NCBI GenBank assembly: GCA_018969425.1
Contig: JAGWYJ010000002.1
Location: 1-64,000, forward strand
DNA: 64,000 nucleotides
DNA from: Alphaproteobacteria bacterium
GTDB lineage: Bacteria; Pseudomonadota; Alphaproteobacteria; Caulobacterales; Hyphomonadaceae
Direction: 5' to 3'
The notes below the pieces were generated by a model. That model was not told where the DNA came from. It saw only the letters and a program-made list of their open reading frames with translations, and made no database searches. Shown piece after piece: positions 8,314 through 18,020 of this stretch (position 1 is its first letter; each line of letters begins with the position of its first letter). The translations under genes and the position numbers were made by a program.

Positions 8314-9146
8314 CGATTTCAGGACGCACACAGATCTATGGGGTGGTGGGAGATCCTGTGTCTCATTCACTCTCGCCCATGATACACAACTCATGGCTTC
8401 AAAAGCATCGTATTGATGCGGTCTATGTTCCCGTCAGACTGAGCTCATCCGCAGCCGCGGACGATCTCAGACGAATGGCGAAAATGGGGTTCAAGGGTCT
8501 GAATGTGACCCTCCCGCACAAGTTGGCCGCGGCCCAGGCGGCCTTCGAACGCTCATTCCTCGTTGAAAGACTAGGGGCGGCCAATACCCTTGTTCAAAAA
8601 GATGACGGATACTGGATAGCCCACAATACTGATGTCGAAGGCCTCGACCGTGCCCTCCTGTCGCTAAATGTAACGGATCTGGAAGGAAGAGCGATTGTTC
8701 TGATAGGCGCGGGCGGCGCAGCAAGAGCCGCCAGCGTTGCCCTTGAACGACTGGGGGCGACAATTCGATTGGTTAATCGCTCACCTGAACGAGCGAGAGA
8801 AATGGCTGAAGACCTGGGATTATCGCCGGACATTGGCGGATTATCTGACTTGTCAATGTTTTCACAGGATGCGGCGCTGATCGTGAACAGCGCCAGTTTT
8901 GGACATTCCAGCTCAGTCGTTCTTGATTTGCCGCCGGGCGAAGCCAGACCGTTCTTCGACATGTCATACGGCGCAGCTGCGCGGACGGTCCTGCGAACAG
9001 CCTCTCAGGCGGGCTGGCGAGCCCATGATGGCTTGTCAATGCTGGTGTATCAGGCGGCGGCATCTTTCAGGCTGTGGTTTGATATCGAGCCTGATGCTGA
9101 AGACGCGCTAGCCCGCTGTCGTTCATCGATTTCGATGGAAGCCTGA
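8310..9146 (+). CDS. aroE: Shikimate dehydrogenase
   Basis: A 278-residue NADP-dependent enzyme that reduces 3-dehydroshikimate to shikimate in aromatic amino acid synthesis. The substrate domain has GDPVSHSLSPMIHN and NVTLPHK with the catalytic lysine near residue 70, followed by NTDVEG. The Rossmann domain shows GAGGAARA near residue 134 and NRSPERA. Length and motif order are normal. It starts inside the maf stop codon and ends immediately before the coaE ATG (TGAATG). Confidence 0.96.
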   Translation: MTISGRTQIYGVVGDPVSHSLSPMIHNSWLQKHRIDAVYVPVRLSSSAAADDLRRMAKMGFKGLNVTLPHKLAAAQAAFERSFLVERLGAANTLVQKDDGYWIAHNTDVEGLDRALLSLNVTDLEGRAIVLIGAGGAARAASVALERLGATIRLVNRSPERAREMAEDLGLSPDIGGLSDLSMFSQDAALIVNSASFGHSSSVVLDLPPGEARPFFDMSYGAAARTVLRTASQAGWRAHDGLSMLVYQAAASFRLWFDIEPDAEDALARCRSSISMEA

Positions 9147-9779
9147 ATGATCAAGCTGGGACTCACAGGATCTATCGGAATGGGTAAGTCCACAACCGCG
9201 GCGATGTTCGCCGCTCGCGGGGTGCCAGTGTATGACGCAGATGCGGCGGTTCATCAGGTTTACGCTCCTGGAGGGGCCGCTGTTCAGGCGGTGGCTGAAG
9301 CGTTTCCCAACGTCTTAAGCGCTCAGGGCGGTATTGATCGCTCTAAACTCCGCGAACGAGCCGTTGGCGACGCTGAAGCAATGAAGCGTCTCGAGCGGAT
9401 CATTCATCCCATAGTCTCAGGCCTTCAGGCGTCGTTTCTTGAAAAGGCGGCGTCCCTGGGAGCTAAAATCGTGATCCTCGACGTTCCTTTGCTTTATGAA
9501 ACGGGCGGCGATAGGCGTGTCGATTACGTTGTTGTTGTCACTGCCCCACAGGAGGTTCAGCGCCAACGCGTTCTGGCCCGAGGTCAGCTGACCCCAGCAC
9601 AGCTGAACGAGATTTTGGCCCGCCAGATCCCGGACGAAGAGAAACGAAAAAGGGCTGACTTCGTGATCGACACGGGTCTCGGCCTTGAATACGCAGAAGC
9701 TCAAGTGGACGCGGTATTGCGGACGCTCTCGGGCGACTTAGCGACCGTCAGCAGTTCCGGGGATGAGGCCAACGGGTGA
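9147..9779 (+). CDS. coaE: Dephospho-CoA kinase
   Basis: A 210-residue kinase for the last step of coenzyme A synthesis. The P-loop GSIGMGKST stands at residues 8-16, followed by [17 protein letters not shown] and [11 protein letters not shown], all typical of CoaE. The ATG directly follows the aroE stop, so translation is probably coupled. A short acidic tail follows the last conserved helix. dnaQ begins 4 nt downstream. Confidence 0.95.
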   Translation: MIKLGLTGSIGMGKSTTAAMFAARGVPVYDADAAVHQVYAPGGAAVQAVAEAFPNVLSAQGGIDRSKLRERAVGDAEAMKRLERIIHPIVSGLQASFLEKAASLGAKIVILDVPLLYETGGDRRVDYVVVVTAPQEVQRQRVLARGQLTPAQLNEILARQIPDEEKRKRADFVIDTGLGLEYAEAQVDAVLRTLSGDLATVSSSGDEANG

Positions 9780-9783
9780 CAGG

Positions 9784-10491
9784 ATGGTGAGAGAGGTCGC
9801 ATTCGATACCGAGACAACCGGTCTAGACCCCAGGTCGGGCGATAGAATTGTAGAGCTTGGCTGCGTGGAACTGATCAATCGCATGCCTACAGGGAAAGAA
9901 TTGCAGATCTACGTGAACCCTGGGCGCCTTGTCAGTGAGGCGACGATTAGGATCACCGGGATCACCAATGAAATTCTTCGAGACAGGCCGCCTTTCTCGC
10001 ATCCTGACGTCGTCGACCGGTTGATGGAGTTTCTGGGAGAGGATCCAATCGTCGCCCATAATGCCGAGTTTGACAGGATGTTTTTGAACGCCGAGCTTTC
10101 CCTGCTCGGGCGTTCGGAACTCGCGAAAGACCGCTTTATAGACACCCTCGTTCTTGCCCGTCAGCATAGGCCTGGGTCGCCGGCTTCGCTGGATGCTGTA
10201 TGCAAGCGTTTTGGCGTTTCGATCGAGGGGAGGGAGTTGCATGGCGCTTTGAAAGACGCCCGGCTTCTTTCCATGATCTATCTTGAACTTACAGGCGGCC
10301 GCGAGCGAGCTTTTGAGTTTTCGTATGAGGCCAAAACCAGTGAGACGCTCGCCCCATCTGAACGACGATCAGAGCGTCATAACGAGAGCCGACCACGAAT
10401 GACGCCCGGGGAAGCGGAGGCCCACCGAAGGTTTTTGGAAAGCATGGTGCCCAACGCTATTTGGACCTCCGACTATGCTTTGGGCACGTAA
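9784..10491 (+). CDS. dnaQ: DNA polymerase III epsilon subunit (3'-5' proofreading exonuclease)
   Basis: DEDDh exonuclease and proofreading subunit of the replicative polymerase. ExoI reads FDTETTGLD (first acidic pair), ExoII AHNAEFDRMFLN (third acidic residue), and ExoIII ELHGALKDARLL (active-site histidine and last aspartate). I chose the ATG at 9784 (235 residues, MVREVAFDTETTG), since the homologues start close to the ExoI strand. An in-frame ATG at 9763 inside coaE would add seven residues. It ends 6 bp before the convergent secB stop. Confidence 0.95.
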   Translation: MVREVAFDTETTGLDPRSGDRIVELGCVELINRMPTGKELQIYVNPGRLVSEATIRITGITNEILRDRPPFSHPDVVDRLMEFLGEDPIVAHNAEFDRMFLNAELSLLGRSELAKDRFIDTLVLARQHRPGSPASLDAVCKRFGVSIEGRELHGALKDARLLSMIYLELTGGRERAFEFSYEAKTSETLAPSERRSERHNESRPRMTPGEAEAHRRFLESMVPNAIWTSDYALGT

Positions 10492-10497
10492 TCGGAC

Positions 10498-11013
10498 TTA
10501 CGCCGATAAGGCGGGCTCTGCTCCCGGAGACGATCTTTGGGAGGACAACTGTTGCCGGTACAGTCCAACAAAGTCGATCGGATCTATGAGAAGCGGAGGA
10601 TGACCGCCCTCTCGGGTGATTTCAGCGATCACTCTGCGGGCGAAGGGAAAGAGAAGTCGTGGACACTCCACCAGAAGCATGGGTTCGATGTCTTGCTGAC
10701 GCGCGTCCTGGAGCTGAAATATTCCCGTGTAGATCAGCTCGATGATGAACACGACAGCGTCCTGACGCTTCGCCTTGGCCGAGAGTCTGAGGTCGACGCT
10801 GAAAATCCCTTCTTGGGGAGAACCAGGATCAACTCGAACATCGATCCCCAACTCGATCTCGGGTGACTGCGTCCCCTGCTGAGCCGACAAAATACTAGGG
10901 TTTTCAAAAGAAAGGTCTTTTGCAAACTGCGCCAACACCCGGATCATGGGAGTTTTGGGCTCAGCCCCCGGCTGAGAGGTCGGTTGATCGATGTCCGGAG
11001 TGGCGTCGGTCAT
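10498..11013 (-). CDS. secB: Protein-export chaperone SecB
   Basis: A 171-residue tetrameric chaperone that holds presecretory proteins unfolded and delivers them to SecA. Hallmarks are the FAKDLSFENPSIL segment near residue 30, the central beta strands ending in LVECPRLLFPFARRVIAEIT, and PPLLIDPIDFVGLY. The disordered N-terminal tail is about 20 residues. It faces a divergently transcribed Tim44-like gene across 157 bp, which must contain both promoters. The secB-timA neighbourhood is common in alphaproteobacteria. Confidence 0.96.
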   Translation of the reverse strand: MTDATPDIDQPTSQPGAEPKTPMIRVLAQFAKDLSFENPSILSAQQGTQSPEIELGIDVRVDPGSPQEGIFSVDLRLSAKAKRQDAVVFIIELIYTGIFQLQDARQQDIEPMLLVECPRLLFPFARRVIAEITREGGHPPLLIDPIDFVGLYRQQLSSQRSSPGAEPALSA

Positions 11014-11170
11014 GAAGATTCCAAGGAAAGATTGTCTCGAAGACGTTCGAGGCGGCTATCATGAGCAGGCGATATGAGCAACCAAAGGCTGACTCAAGGC
11101 CATTTGTGCATATATTGCGTATTGATCCCGAACCGGAAGCGGGACCGCTAGAGACACGAGAAGGCGCACC

Positions 11171-11779
11171 TTGAACATCGAGATCATTATTCTTACCGCT
11201 GTCGCGGTGTTTGTGATATCCCGCCTTTATTCTGTTCTTGGGCAGAAGACGGGAGCGGAGCCGCCGGCGCGAAGCCGCAGAGAGGCGATGCGCCGGGCCC
11301 CGGAAGCGTCAGACGATGCAGCGGAGCCCGCGGCGCCGGCTAAGCTCAGGCCTGCGTTCACGGGCGAGGCCGCTTCTGGGCTTGAAGCTATCGCATCGGT
11401 TGATCCGACATTCTCTCCGGATGAATTCGTCAGGGGGGCGCGTAGGGCTTATGAACTGATTGTGGCGGCTTTTGCAGATGGCGATCGTGAAGCGTTGAAG
11501 TCTCTGGTCGATCAGGATGTTTTCGAAGCTTACAGCGACGCCATATCCGCTCGGGAAGCGACCCCGTCCGAGCCGATGCGTCTCCTGAGGATAAGGAAAG
11601 CTTCAATCGCAGAGGCCGAACTTGTCGAGGGGCGCACAGGCCTGGTTTCGGTGTCTTTTGAGGCCGAACTCAGCGACGGCGAGACAACCAGAGAAGCTCG
11701 AGAAATCTGGACGTTCAAGCGTACGCTGTCCAGCAAGGATCCCAACTGGCTTCTGGATGAAGTTGCCGCCATGGCCTGA
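11171..11779 (+). CDS. timA: Tim44-like domain protein (TimA)
   Basis: A 202-residue protein with an N-terminal membrane anchor (IEIIILTAVAVFVISRLYSVL), a low-complexity basic/Ala-Pro linker, and a C-terminal Tim44-like domain from about residue 75 (FVRGARRAYELIVAAFADGD). Bacterial Tim44 homologues sit at the inner membrane and are related to the mitochondrial import motor subunit; their bacterial role is poorly known. The start is the TTG at 11171, with GAGAAGG about 8 nt upstream and no better ATG. In many related genomes mltA follows; here an Smr gene follows directly. Confidence 0.88.
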   Translation: MNIEIIILTAVAVFVISRLYSVLGQKTGAEPPARSRREAMRRAPEASDDAAEPAAPAKLRPAFTGEAASGLEAIASVDPTFSPDEFVRGARRAYELIVAAFADGDREALKSLVDQDVFEAYSDAISAREATPSEPMRLLRIRKASIAEAELVEGRTGLVSVSFEAELSDGETTREAREIWTFKRTLSSKDPNWLLDEVAAMA

Positions 11780-11835
11780 AACACGGCGTCGGCGACCGCC
11801 GAACGACGAATGTGAGGGTTTGGGTGAGGCATCCT

Positions 11836-12420
11836 ATGATCCGACGGTTGGCTGATCAGGAGCTCGGATTATGGCGAAGGGTCGCGAGGACAGTTCGTCC
11901 ACTGGCGACCGGCAACGCCGTCCTGGAATTGTCCAAAGGTGAATTAAAGCCGGAATTCGACGCCCTCCTGATATCAGATGGGGACTCTTCCCACGGCGAG
12001 GAGCCTCCTCTTGCCTCCAGGACAAAGGTCCCGAGCTTAAAAGAGCCCGATCGTGCACGACCCTACAACCCGAATTCCCCCGGCAGAAAACCGCAGGCGC
12101 CGCCAGCGAACATGTCCGCGTTAAAAAGGGTTCGCAGGGGTCGCATCGAGATCACAGCGCGATTAGACCTTCATGGATTGACTGAAGATGAAGCGGTTCG
12201 TGAGTTGACGAGTTTCGTCATCCGTCAACGGGCCGTCGGGTGCCGTTGCGGGCTTGTGATTACCGGGAAGGGACGCCAGGGCGCGGGTCTCCTCAGACGA
12301 CGCTTCGTGGACTGGCTATCCTCCCCGGATATTAGGCCCGCAGTGTCGGGATACTCTGTCGCCGGGCCTCGGCATGGGGGCGAAGGCGCCTTCTATCTTT
12401 TCTTCAGGTCGGCGACATAG
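11836..12420 (+). CDS. Smr-domain protein
   Basis: A 194-residue protein with a disordered basic, proline-rich N-terminal half and a C-terminal Smr domain of the MutS2/Smr nuclease fold. The domain shows LDLHGLTEDEA near residue 112, TGKG in the middle, and the terminal [14 protein letters not shown]. Alphaproteobacterial members typically begin RRLADQELGLWRRVARTVRPL, as here, so I chose the ATG at 11836 (GAGG 9 nt upstream) over a GTG at 11812. Smr domains cleave nucleic acids; the substrate here is not known. The last 17 bp overlap the convergent hisE. Confidence 0.9.
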   Translation: MIRRLADQELGLWRRVARTVRPLATGNAVLELSKGELKPEFDALLISDGDSSHGEEPPLASRTKVPSLKEPDRARPYNPNSPGRKPQAPPANMSALKRVRRGRIEITARLDLHGLTEDEAVRELTSFVIRQRAVGCRCGLVITGKGRQGAGLLRRRFVDWLSSPDIRPAVSGYSVAGPRHGGEGAFYLFFRSAT

Positions 12421-12775
12421 GCGGTGATCGGCTGGCTTTTTCCTCAAGCCCCGACCGCGACGATCGGCCGGTCAGGATGATCGCCACGTCGTCGAGACTG
12501 GTCCCACGCGACCTAAGGCCGACCAGAAGATGATAGATCAGGTCCGCAGCCTCTGCAGCGACGGTTCCGGTATCCTGACAAGCGATCGCAAGAGCAGCTT
12601 CAACGCCTTCCTCGCCCAGCTTTTTGGCGCATTCGGAGGGTCCTAGGCCAAGAAGCTGAGAGGTATAGGATCGGGCGTTTGGAGCGCTCGCTCGATCGTC
12701 AATCGTTTGGGCGAGCGCGCCAATGGCGGCCGCCAGTCGATCGCCGGCGCCAAGCGGCGCGGTGGGGATCGTCAT
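12404..12775 (-). CDS. hisE: Phosphoribosyl-ATP pyrophosphatase
   Basis: A 123-residue HisE of the MazG-like all-alpha fold that hydrolyses phosphoribosyl-ATP to phosphoribosyl-AMP, the second step of histidine synthesis. It shows [13 protein letters not shown] and [11 protein letters not shown], whose glutamates and aspartate bind magnesium. It is the last gene of the leftward hisB-H-A-F-E operon, and its start overlaps the hisF stop by 4 bp. HisI, the partner activity, is not in the window. Confidence 0.95.
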   Translation of the reverse strand: MTIPTAPLGAGDRLAAAIGALAQTIDDRASAPNARSYTSQLLGLGPSECAKKLGEEGVEAALAIACQDTGTVAAEAADLIYHLLVGLRSRGTSLDDVAIILTGRSSRSGLEEKASRSPPMSPT

Positions 12776-13557
12776 GCCTTGTCCTTTCGCGCCAGTCGAA
12801 CCGGTGCGCCGGCTCGAGCGATTGCCATTTTAGCCTCTGATACGCTCGCTTCGCCGAAATGAAAGATCGAGGCCGCCAAAACGGCGTCAGCCCCGCCAAC
12901 AGCGATGGCTTGAGCCATGTGGTCCACGTTTCCCGCTCCTCCCGACGCTATAATGGGAACCGAGGACACCTTTCGAGCCGCCTGCAGGAGCTGAAGATCA
13001 TACCCTTCCTTGGTGCCGTCGCGATCCATAGAGGTGAGGAGTATTTCTCCCGCGCCCAACGACACCACATGTCGGATGAACTCAATGGCGTCGATCCCGG
13101 CGGGCCGTCGGCCCCCATGAGTATAAACGCCCCACTTCGGTTCCCCGTCCTCGGTGCTTCGACGCACATCAACGGCTACCACCACAGCCTGCCGTCCCAC
13201 CTTTCTTGCGCATGCGGACACGATGTCAGGTTCCATCACGGCAGCTGTGTTGATAGCGACTTTGTCCGCACCCGCCCGGAGCATCGTCACCATATCGTCG
13301 GGTGTGCGCACTCCGCCGCCAACGGTAAGAGGCATGAAGCACTCATCGGCGGTTCTCTCTATGACTTCGATCATCGCCCCCCGTCCTTCTACGGAAGCAG
13401 TGATATCAAGAAAACAAAGTTCATCAGCTCCTTGCGAGTCATAGGCGCGGGCGAGTGATACAGGATCTCCCGCATCTTTGAGATCAACGAACTGCACACC
13501 TTTGACCGTGCGGCCGTCTTTTACGTCGAGGCACGGAATAACTCGAACTTTCAGCAT
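12772..13557 (-). CDS. hisF: Imidazole glycerol phosphate synthase subunit HisF
   Basis: A 261-residue (beta-alpha)8-barrel cyclase subunit. It uses ammonia from HisH to convert PRFAR into imidazole glycerol phosphate and AICAR. It starts [15 protein letters not shown] with the catalytic aspartate 11, and carries TVGGGVRT, the second aspartate in [14 protein letters not shown], and ASGGAG for phosphate binding. The ATG at 13557 follows AGAGAG; a longer in-frame start at 13608 would reach into hisA and is unlikely. Confidence 0.97.
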   Translation of the reverse strand: MLKVRVIPCLDVKDGRTVKGVQFVDLKDAGDPVSLARAYDSQGADELCFLDITASVEGRGAMIEVIERTADECFMPLTVGGGVRTPDDMVTMLRAGADKVAINTAAVMEPDIVSACARKVGRQAVVVAVDVRRSTEDGEPKWGVYTHGGRRPAGIDAIEFIRHVVSLGAGEILLTSMDRDGTKEGYDLQLLQAARKVSSVPIIASGGAGNVDHMAQAIAVGGADAVLAASIFHFGEASVSEAKMAIARAGAPVRLARKDKA

Positions 13558-13601
13558 ATCGCTCTCTTGGGGCTCATGGTTCGACCTAGGTCGCCTATCT
13601 G

Positions 13602-14324
13602 TTAGCACACCGTTTTAAGAGCGAGCTCAGGTTGAATATCGCCGTCATATAGGGATCGTCCCAGAATGGCTCCTCCTATAGGTCGACCCGGGCGTTTCTT
13701 GAGATCAACAAGATCCTGGACATCTCTAACGCCCCCAGAGGCAATGACAGGGATTGTCACCGCATCAGCAATCTGGCCGGTCAGGTCGATATTGACCCCG
13801 GTCTTGGCGCCGTCTCGGCCGATATCGGTAACGATGATGGCGGACACCCCGCACCCCTCAAACGCCTTTGCGAGCTCTACGGCCGAAACGCTGGTATCTT
13901 CTCCCCAGCCCGCAACAGCCACCTGGCCGCCCCGACAGTCCACACCGACGGCGACGCGATCCGGAAACAGTCTGGCCGCAGATTTCACGAGGTCAGGGTC
14001 CCGGACGGCGACTGTTCCGAGGACAACCCTGTAGACACCAGAGATCAGCCATCGTTCGATCATGGCGAGATCCCTGATTCCGCCACCTAGCTGCACCCTG
14101 GCGACTGTCGAAGCGAGAATTCCCCGCACAGCAGCCTCATTGACAGGACGTCCGGCGAACGCGCCGTTGAGATCGACAACGTGGAGATGATCGAACCCCA
14201 TCCCGAAAAAGGCCTCGGCCTGCGCAGATGGATTATCATTAAAAGTTGTAGCCTGATCCATGCGGCCATGTAGCAGTCGAACGCATTGACCGTCTTTCAG
14301 ATCAATGGCGGGGAAAAGAATCAT
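13602..14324 (-). CDS. hisA: Phosphoribosylformimino-5-aminoimidazole carboxamide ribotide isomerase
   Basis: A 240-residue HisA that isomerises ProFAR to PRFAR, using the same barrel fold as HisF. It starts [20 protein letters not shown] with the catalytic aspartate 8, has QLGGGIRD and [13 protein letters not shown] with the second catalytic aspartate, and ASGGV for phosphate. It lies 40 bp after hisH and 44 bp before hisF. Its product is the HisF substrate. Confidence 0.97.
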   Translation of the reverse strand: MILFPAIDLKDGQCVRLLHGRMDQATTFNDNPSAQAEAFFGMGFDHLHVVDLNGAFAGRPVNEAAVRGILASTVARVQLGGGIRDLAMIERWLISGVYRVVLGTVAVRDPDLVKSAARLFPDRVAVGVDCRGGQVAVAGWGEDTSVSAVELAKAFEGCGVSAIIVTDIGRDGAKTGVNIDLTGQIADAVTIPVIASGGVRDVQDLVDLKKRPGRPIGGAILGRSLYDGDIQPELALKTVC

Positions 14325-14364
14325 GGCTTTCGACTTCCGTCAGAGGAGGGGGCGGGCTCAGATG

Positions 14365-15012
14365 TCATCCGGGCCGCCAGTTCAGAAAATTCAGGAGAAT
14401 TTTCTGACCAACTGTCTGGCTCTTCTCAGGATGAAACTGTGTTCCGAACAGGGGCCCGCGAGCGACCGCTGCAGCGATGGAGCCGCCATAATCGGTCTGG
14501 GCTGCAATGTCTTGCGTCTCTTTTGGGGTGATCGCGTACGAATGGGTGAAGTAAACGTGCGGCTCGTCCCCCAAACCGGCAAGAACAGGATGGTTGCTCA
14601 CCTCAAGCAATGTATTCCAGCCCATGTGGGGGATGGGAAGACGAGAGGACGATGGACGAAGTCGTCCGACGGATCCTGAGATCCAGTCAAGTCCAGGAGT
14701 GATTTGGTCCTCCTCACCGAAAGTCGCCAACAGCTGCATCCCCACGCAGATACCCATGAAAGGTCTGCCATGGCTGAAAACCGCCTCATGGATCGCCTCG
14801 ATAAGTCCTGAGCGACTGCGCAGAGCCGCAGCACAATCCGCAAAGTGACCAACTCCCGGAAGCACGATCCCGTCGACAGACATCAAATCGTCAGGGTCAT
14901 CTGTCACAATTGTGGACACGGTTCCACGAACCGACTGGCCGGCTCGTTCGAGAGCCTTTCTGACGGACCGAACATTTCCGGATCCGTAGTCCACTATTGC
15001 AATTCGCTTCAT
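14365..15012 (-). CDS. hisH: Imidazole glycerol phosphate synthase subunit HisH
   Basis: A 215-residue class I glutamine amidotransferase that feeds ammonia to HisF. It starts MKRIAIVDYGSGNVRSV. The triad is visible as GICVGMQLL (cysteine near residue 87), THSYAIT with the oxyanion region, and GTQFHPEKSQ (histidine and glutamate). The start is the ATG at 15012; an in-frame start at 15081 would overlap hisB without a conserved extension. Confidence 0.96.
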   Translation of the reverse strand: MKRIAIVDYGSGNVRSVRKALERAGQSVRGTVSTIVTDDPDDLMSVDGIVLPGVGHFADCAAALRSRSGLIEAIHEAVFSHGRPFMGICVGMQLLATFGEEDQITPGLDWISGSVGRLRPSSSRLPIPHMGWNTLLEVSNHPVLAGLGDEPHVYFTHSYAITPKETQDIAAQTDYGGSIAAAVARGPLFGTQFHPEKSQTVGQKILLNFLNWRPG

Positions 15013-15055
15013 GGAATATCTTGATCGCACAGATGCTGACGGCTTCGCGCACCCG

Positions 15056-15655
15056 CTAGAGCGAACCCTTGGTTGAAGCAACTGATCCGTTCAATCTGTC
15101 GTCTCTCACGAGGGCTGATCTTAAAGCGCGCGCGACAGACTTAAATGACGCCTCAGCTATATGGTGGGAGTTCTCGCCGTAGAGAAGCTCAAGGTGAAGG
15201 CAGGCGCCCGAGTTCATAGCCAAGGCCTGAAAAAATTCCTTGAACAATTCCGTATCGAGGTCCCCCACCTTGTCTCGGCAAAACGCCAATCTCCAGATTA
15301 GGTAGGGGCGATTGCACATATCGACTGACGCTCTCACCAGCGTCTCATCCATGGGAACATAGCTGTGTCCAAAGCGGGTGATGCCGGCGTAGGAGCCGGC
15401 AGCCTCGCGTATTGTCTGTCCCAGAACAATGCCGACATCCTCCACTGTGTGATGGGCGTCGACATGGAGGTCACCCTCCGCCTTCAGGGTTAGGTCGATG
15501 GCCGAGTGCTTTGAAAAGCTCTCCAGCATGTGGTCAAAGAAGCCGATACCTGTGCTGACATCGGCGACGCCGTGTCCATCGATATTGACGCTGAGGGAGA
15601 TGCGTGTTTCGCGCGTCGCCCGGGTTACCTCAGCTGATCTGACAAACTGGCTCAT
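15056..15655 (-). CDS. hisB: Imidazoleglycerol-phosphate dehydratase
   Basis: A 199-residue monofunctional IGPD that dehydrates imidazole glycerol phosphate to imidazole acetol phosphate, using a di-manganese site. Both metal motifs are present: DAHHTVEDVGI near residue 66 and ENSHHIAEASFK near residue 162, with GFFDHML between the start and the first. It heads the hisB-hisH-hisA-hisF-hisE operon and is divergent from hslV across 250 bp. Confidence 0.97.
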   Translation of the reverse strand: MSQFVRSAEVTRATRETRISLSVNIDGHGVADVSTGIGFFDHMLESFSKHSAIDLTLKAEGDLHVDAHHTVEDVGIVLGQTIREAAGSYAGITRFGHSYVPMDETLVRASVDMCNRPYLIWRLAFCRDKVGDLDTELFKEFFQALAMNSGACLHLELLYGENSHHIAEASFKSVARALRSALVRDDRLNGSVASTKGSL

Positions 15656-15905
15656 GTCGCCCTGAATATCCCTGTGGCCTGAAAATCTCCCAGACGCTCC
15701 GTAGCCAGGGTTCTGATGGCTCTGGAGACTCTGAAAGATGCAGACTCAAACCTAGCTCTTATTGCTTAATCCTTCGCAAGCTGGCGCGCCAGTCGGAAGA
15801 GAAGATTGGGAGATGGCGGACAGAGGCTCTGCGGCTCTCAATTACGTTGCGGACGTCCTGACGAAGGCTTAGCTGTCAGGGTGATGGAGAAGACGGAACC
15901 TTCCT
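15656..15905. promoter_or_regulatory. Divergent hisB/hslV promoter region
   Basis: A 250-bp gap that must carry the promoters of the leftward his operon and the rightward hslVU genes. I could not identify a confident -35/-10 pair or an RpoH-type heat-shock promoter. A 19-codon frame at 15813-15872 is the only open stretch, and it has no usable ribosome site. Confidence 0.35.
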
Positions 15906-16466
15906 ATGTCGAAAGCGGCTGAGTGGCACTCTACAACCATCCTGGCGGTTAGAAAGTCAGGGGCGCTGGTTATCGTAGGCGATGGTCAGGTCTCCATGGG
16001 AGATGCGGTCATGAAGGGGAACGCAAGAAAGGTTCGCCGGCTAGGCGAACGGGGAGAAATCATTGCAGGCTTCGCCGGGGCTACAGCAGACGCATTCGCT
16101 CTCTTTGAGCGACTGGAACAGAAGCTCGAGCGATTTCCCGCGAATCTTCTCAAGGCGAGCGTGGAGTTGGCGAAAGATTGGCGGACGGATCGGTACCTGA
16201 GGAATCTGGACGCTCTTATTATTGTGGGCGACACCTCCAACCTCCTCATTCTGACAGGACGAGGCGACGTTCTGGAGCCCGAGCATCAAGTGGCGGCCAT
16301 AGGGTCAGGCGGAAACTACGCCCTCGCTGCGGCGAGGGCTTTATATGAGTATGAACCCGACCCTGAGAAGATCGCTAGACGGGCAATGCAGATCGCCTCG
16401 GAGATCTGCGTCTACACGAACAATAATCTGGTGCTCGAAACAATTGGCGCCAAGTCGATCGATTGA
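15906..16466 (+). CDS. hslV: ATP-dependent protease subunit HslV
   Basis: A 186-residue N-terminal-nucleophile peptidase of the two-component HslVU (ClpQY) protease. The propeptide MSKAAEWHS precedes TTILAVRK, so the mature enzyme probably starts at threonine 10. The residue before the cut is serine, where relatives more often have glycine. GDGQVSMG, the [10 protein letters not shown] segment and the [16 protein letters not shown] segment follow in normal order. The HslU ATPase is encoded 149 bp downstream. Confidence 0.96.
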   Translation: MSKAAEWHSTTILAVRKSGALVIVGDGQVSMGDAVMKGNARKVRRLGERGEIIAGFAGATADAFALFERLEQKLERFPANLLKASVELAKDWRTDRYLRNLDALIIVGDTSNLLILTGRGDVLEPEHQVAAIGSGGNYALAAARALYEYEPDPEKIARRAMQIASEICVYTNNNLVLETIGAKSID

Positions 16467-16615
16467 TGACCGGACGTCCCCTTCGAAGAGCCGTCTTGAC
16501 GCGCGTCATGATCATAGAGGTTATCCGGTTTGATCGGTCGTAAAAAGATCGCCATGAGATTCCCCCTGCAATTTCGAGCCTCCTGTTTGGAGACCTCCTT
16601 TCCGGAACAGTTTTC

Positions 16616-17923
16616 ATGTCAGATCTGACACCCAAAGAGATAGTCGCTGAACTCGATAAGCACATCGTCGGCCAGGCTGACGCAAAACGATCCGTCGCCC
16701 TGGCCCTTCGAGGCCGCTGGCGGCGAAAGCGTCTGTCCGAAAATCTGCGTTTAGAAGTGACGCCCAAGAACATTCTTCTCATCGGACCGACGGGCGTCGG
16801 GAAGACGGAAATAGCAAGGCGTCTCGCCAAGTTGGTCCGCGCTCCGTTTCTGAAGGTTGAGGCGACCAAGTTCACAGAAGTCGGATATGTCGGACGGGAT
16901 GTGGAGCAGATAATCCGCGATCTGATTGAAGCTGCGGTAACGATGGTGAGAGACGCTCACCGTCGTCAGCTGCAGACCCGCGCCCATGAAGCGGCGGAAG
17001 AACGAGTCTTGACAAGTCTGGTTGGCGCCGGAGCGCAGCCGTCGACCAGGGAGGCGTTTCGCCAGAAACTTAGGAGGGGCGAGCTGGATGACAGAGACAT
17101 CGATGTAGATCTTGCCGAGGCCGCTCCCTCTTTGGGAGGCTTTGAGCTTCCGGGCCAGCAGGGATCCAATGTCGGCATGGTGAATCTGGGGGAGCTTCTG
17201 ACTAAGGGGTTCGGAACGCGAACGCGACGTGTTCGTCTCAAGGTCAGAGATGCCTTCAAGCCTCTTCTTGTAGAAGAAGGCGACAAGCTGCTCGATCTGG
17301 ATGCAGTTGCAAAAGAGGCCATTCAGCTGACGGAAGAGGAGGGCATCGTTTTTCTGGATGAGATTGATAAGATAGCCGTCAGGGCGGAGCGAAGTGGAGC
17401 AGACGTCTCACGGGAGGGGGTCCAGAGAGATCTTCTTCCCCTCATAGAAGGCACAACTGTCTCAACCAAGTACGGACAAGTGAAAACGGACTTCATTCTG
17501 TTCATCGCGTCGGGCGCATTTCATGTGTCCAAACCGTCCGACCTCCTCCCGGAACTGCAGGGTCGTCTCCCAATTCGAGTCGAACTCCATCCTTTAGGTA
17601 AGAGTGATTTTCGGCGGATTCTGACAGAGCCGGAAGCCAATCTCACACTTCAGTACACCGAGCTTCTCGCGACCGAAAATGTCAGTCTGTCCTTCGAGCC
17701 CGACGCCATCGACGCGATCGCGGAGATTGCTGTCGCCGCCAATGACCGGCTTGAGAATATTGGAGGGCGCCGTCTTCAGACGGTGATGGAGCGTCTGCTT
17801 GAGGATGTCAGTTTTCACGCGCCGGAGACGGAGGGACAGAACATCCGGATCACGGCGTCCTACGTGTTCGAACGCTTGTCGTCGCTTGTTGATGATCCTG
17901 AGGCGTCGAAGTACATCCTTTAG
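16616..17923 (+). CDS. hslU: ATP-dependent protease ATPase subunit HslU
   Basis: A 435-residue AAA+ unfoldase that feeds substrates to HslV. The N-terminus has the IVGQ motif ([17 protein letters not shown]), with Walker [10 protein letters not shown] near residue 59 and [15 protein letters not shown] after it. The I-domain occupies the middle, then Walker [12 protein letters not shown], the sensor region and the C-terminal YIL that docks into HslV. No gene intervenes between it and hslV. Confidence 0.97.
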   Translation: MSDLTPKEIVAELDKHIVGQADAKRSVALALRGRWRRKRLSENLRLEVTPKNILLIGPTGVGKTEIARRLAKLVRAPFLKVEATKFTEVGYVGRDVEQIIRDLIEAAVTMVRDAHRRQLQTRAHEAAEERVLTSLVGAGAQPSTREAFRQKLRRGELDDRDIDVDLAEAAPSLGGFELPGQQGSNVGMVNLGELLTKGFGTRTRRVRLKVRDAFKPLLVEEGDKLLDLDAVAKEAIQLTEEEGIVFLDEIDKIAVRAERSGADVSREGVQRDLLPLIEGTTVSTKYGQVKTDFILFIASGAFHVSKPSDLLPELQGRLPIRVELHPLGKSDFRRILTEPEANLTLQYTELLATENVSLSFEPDAIDAIAEIAVAANDRLENIGGRRLQTVMERLLEDVSFHAPETEGQNIRITASYVFERLSSLVDDPEASKYIL

Positions 17924-18020
17924 AAAATCGGGAGAACAGCCCTTTCCGACGTGACGGATAGTCGCCTCTGGCGGATGTACGGCGTGCCGGGGATCAGTTA
18001 GTTCGCCGCGAGAGAGGGAC

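Noticed and set aside
15813-15872. 19-codon plus-strand frame upstream of hslV
   Set aside because: GGGAG touches its ATG directly, which is too close to act as a ribosome site.
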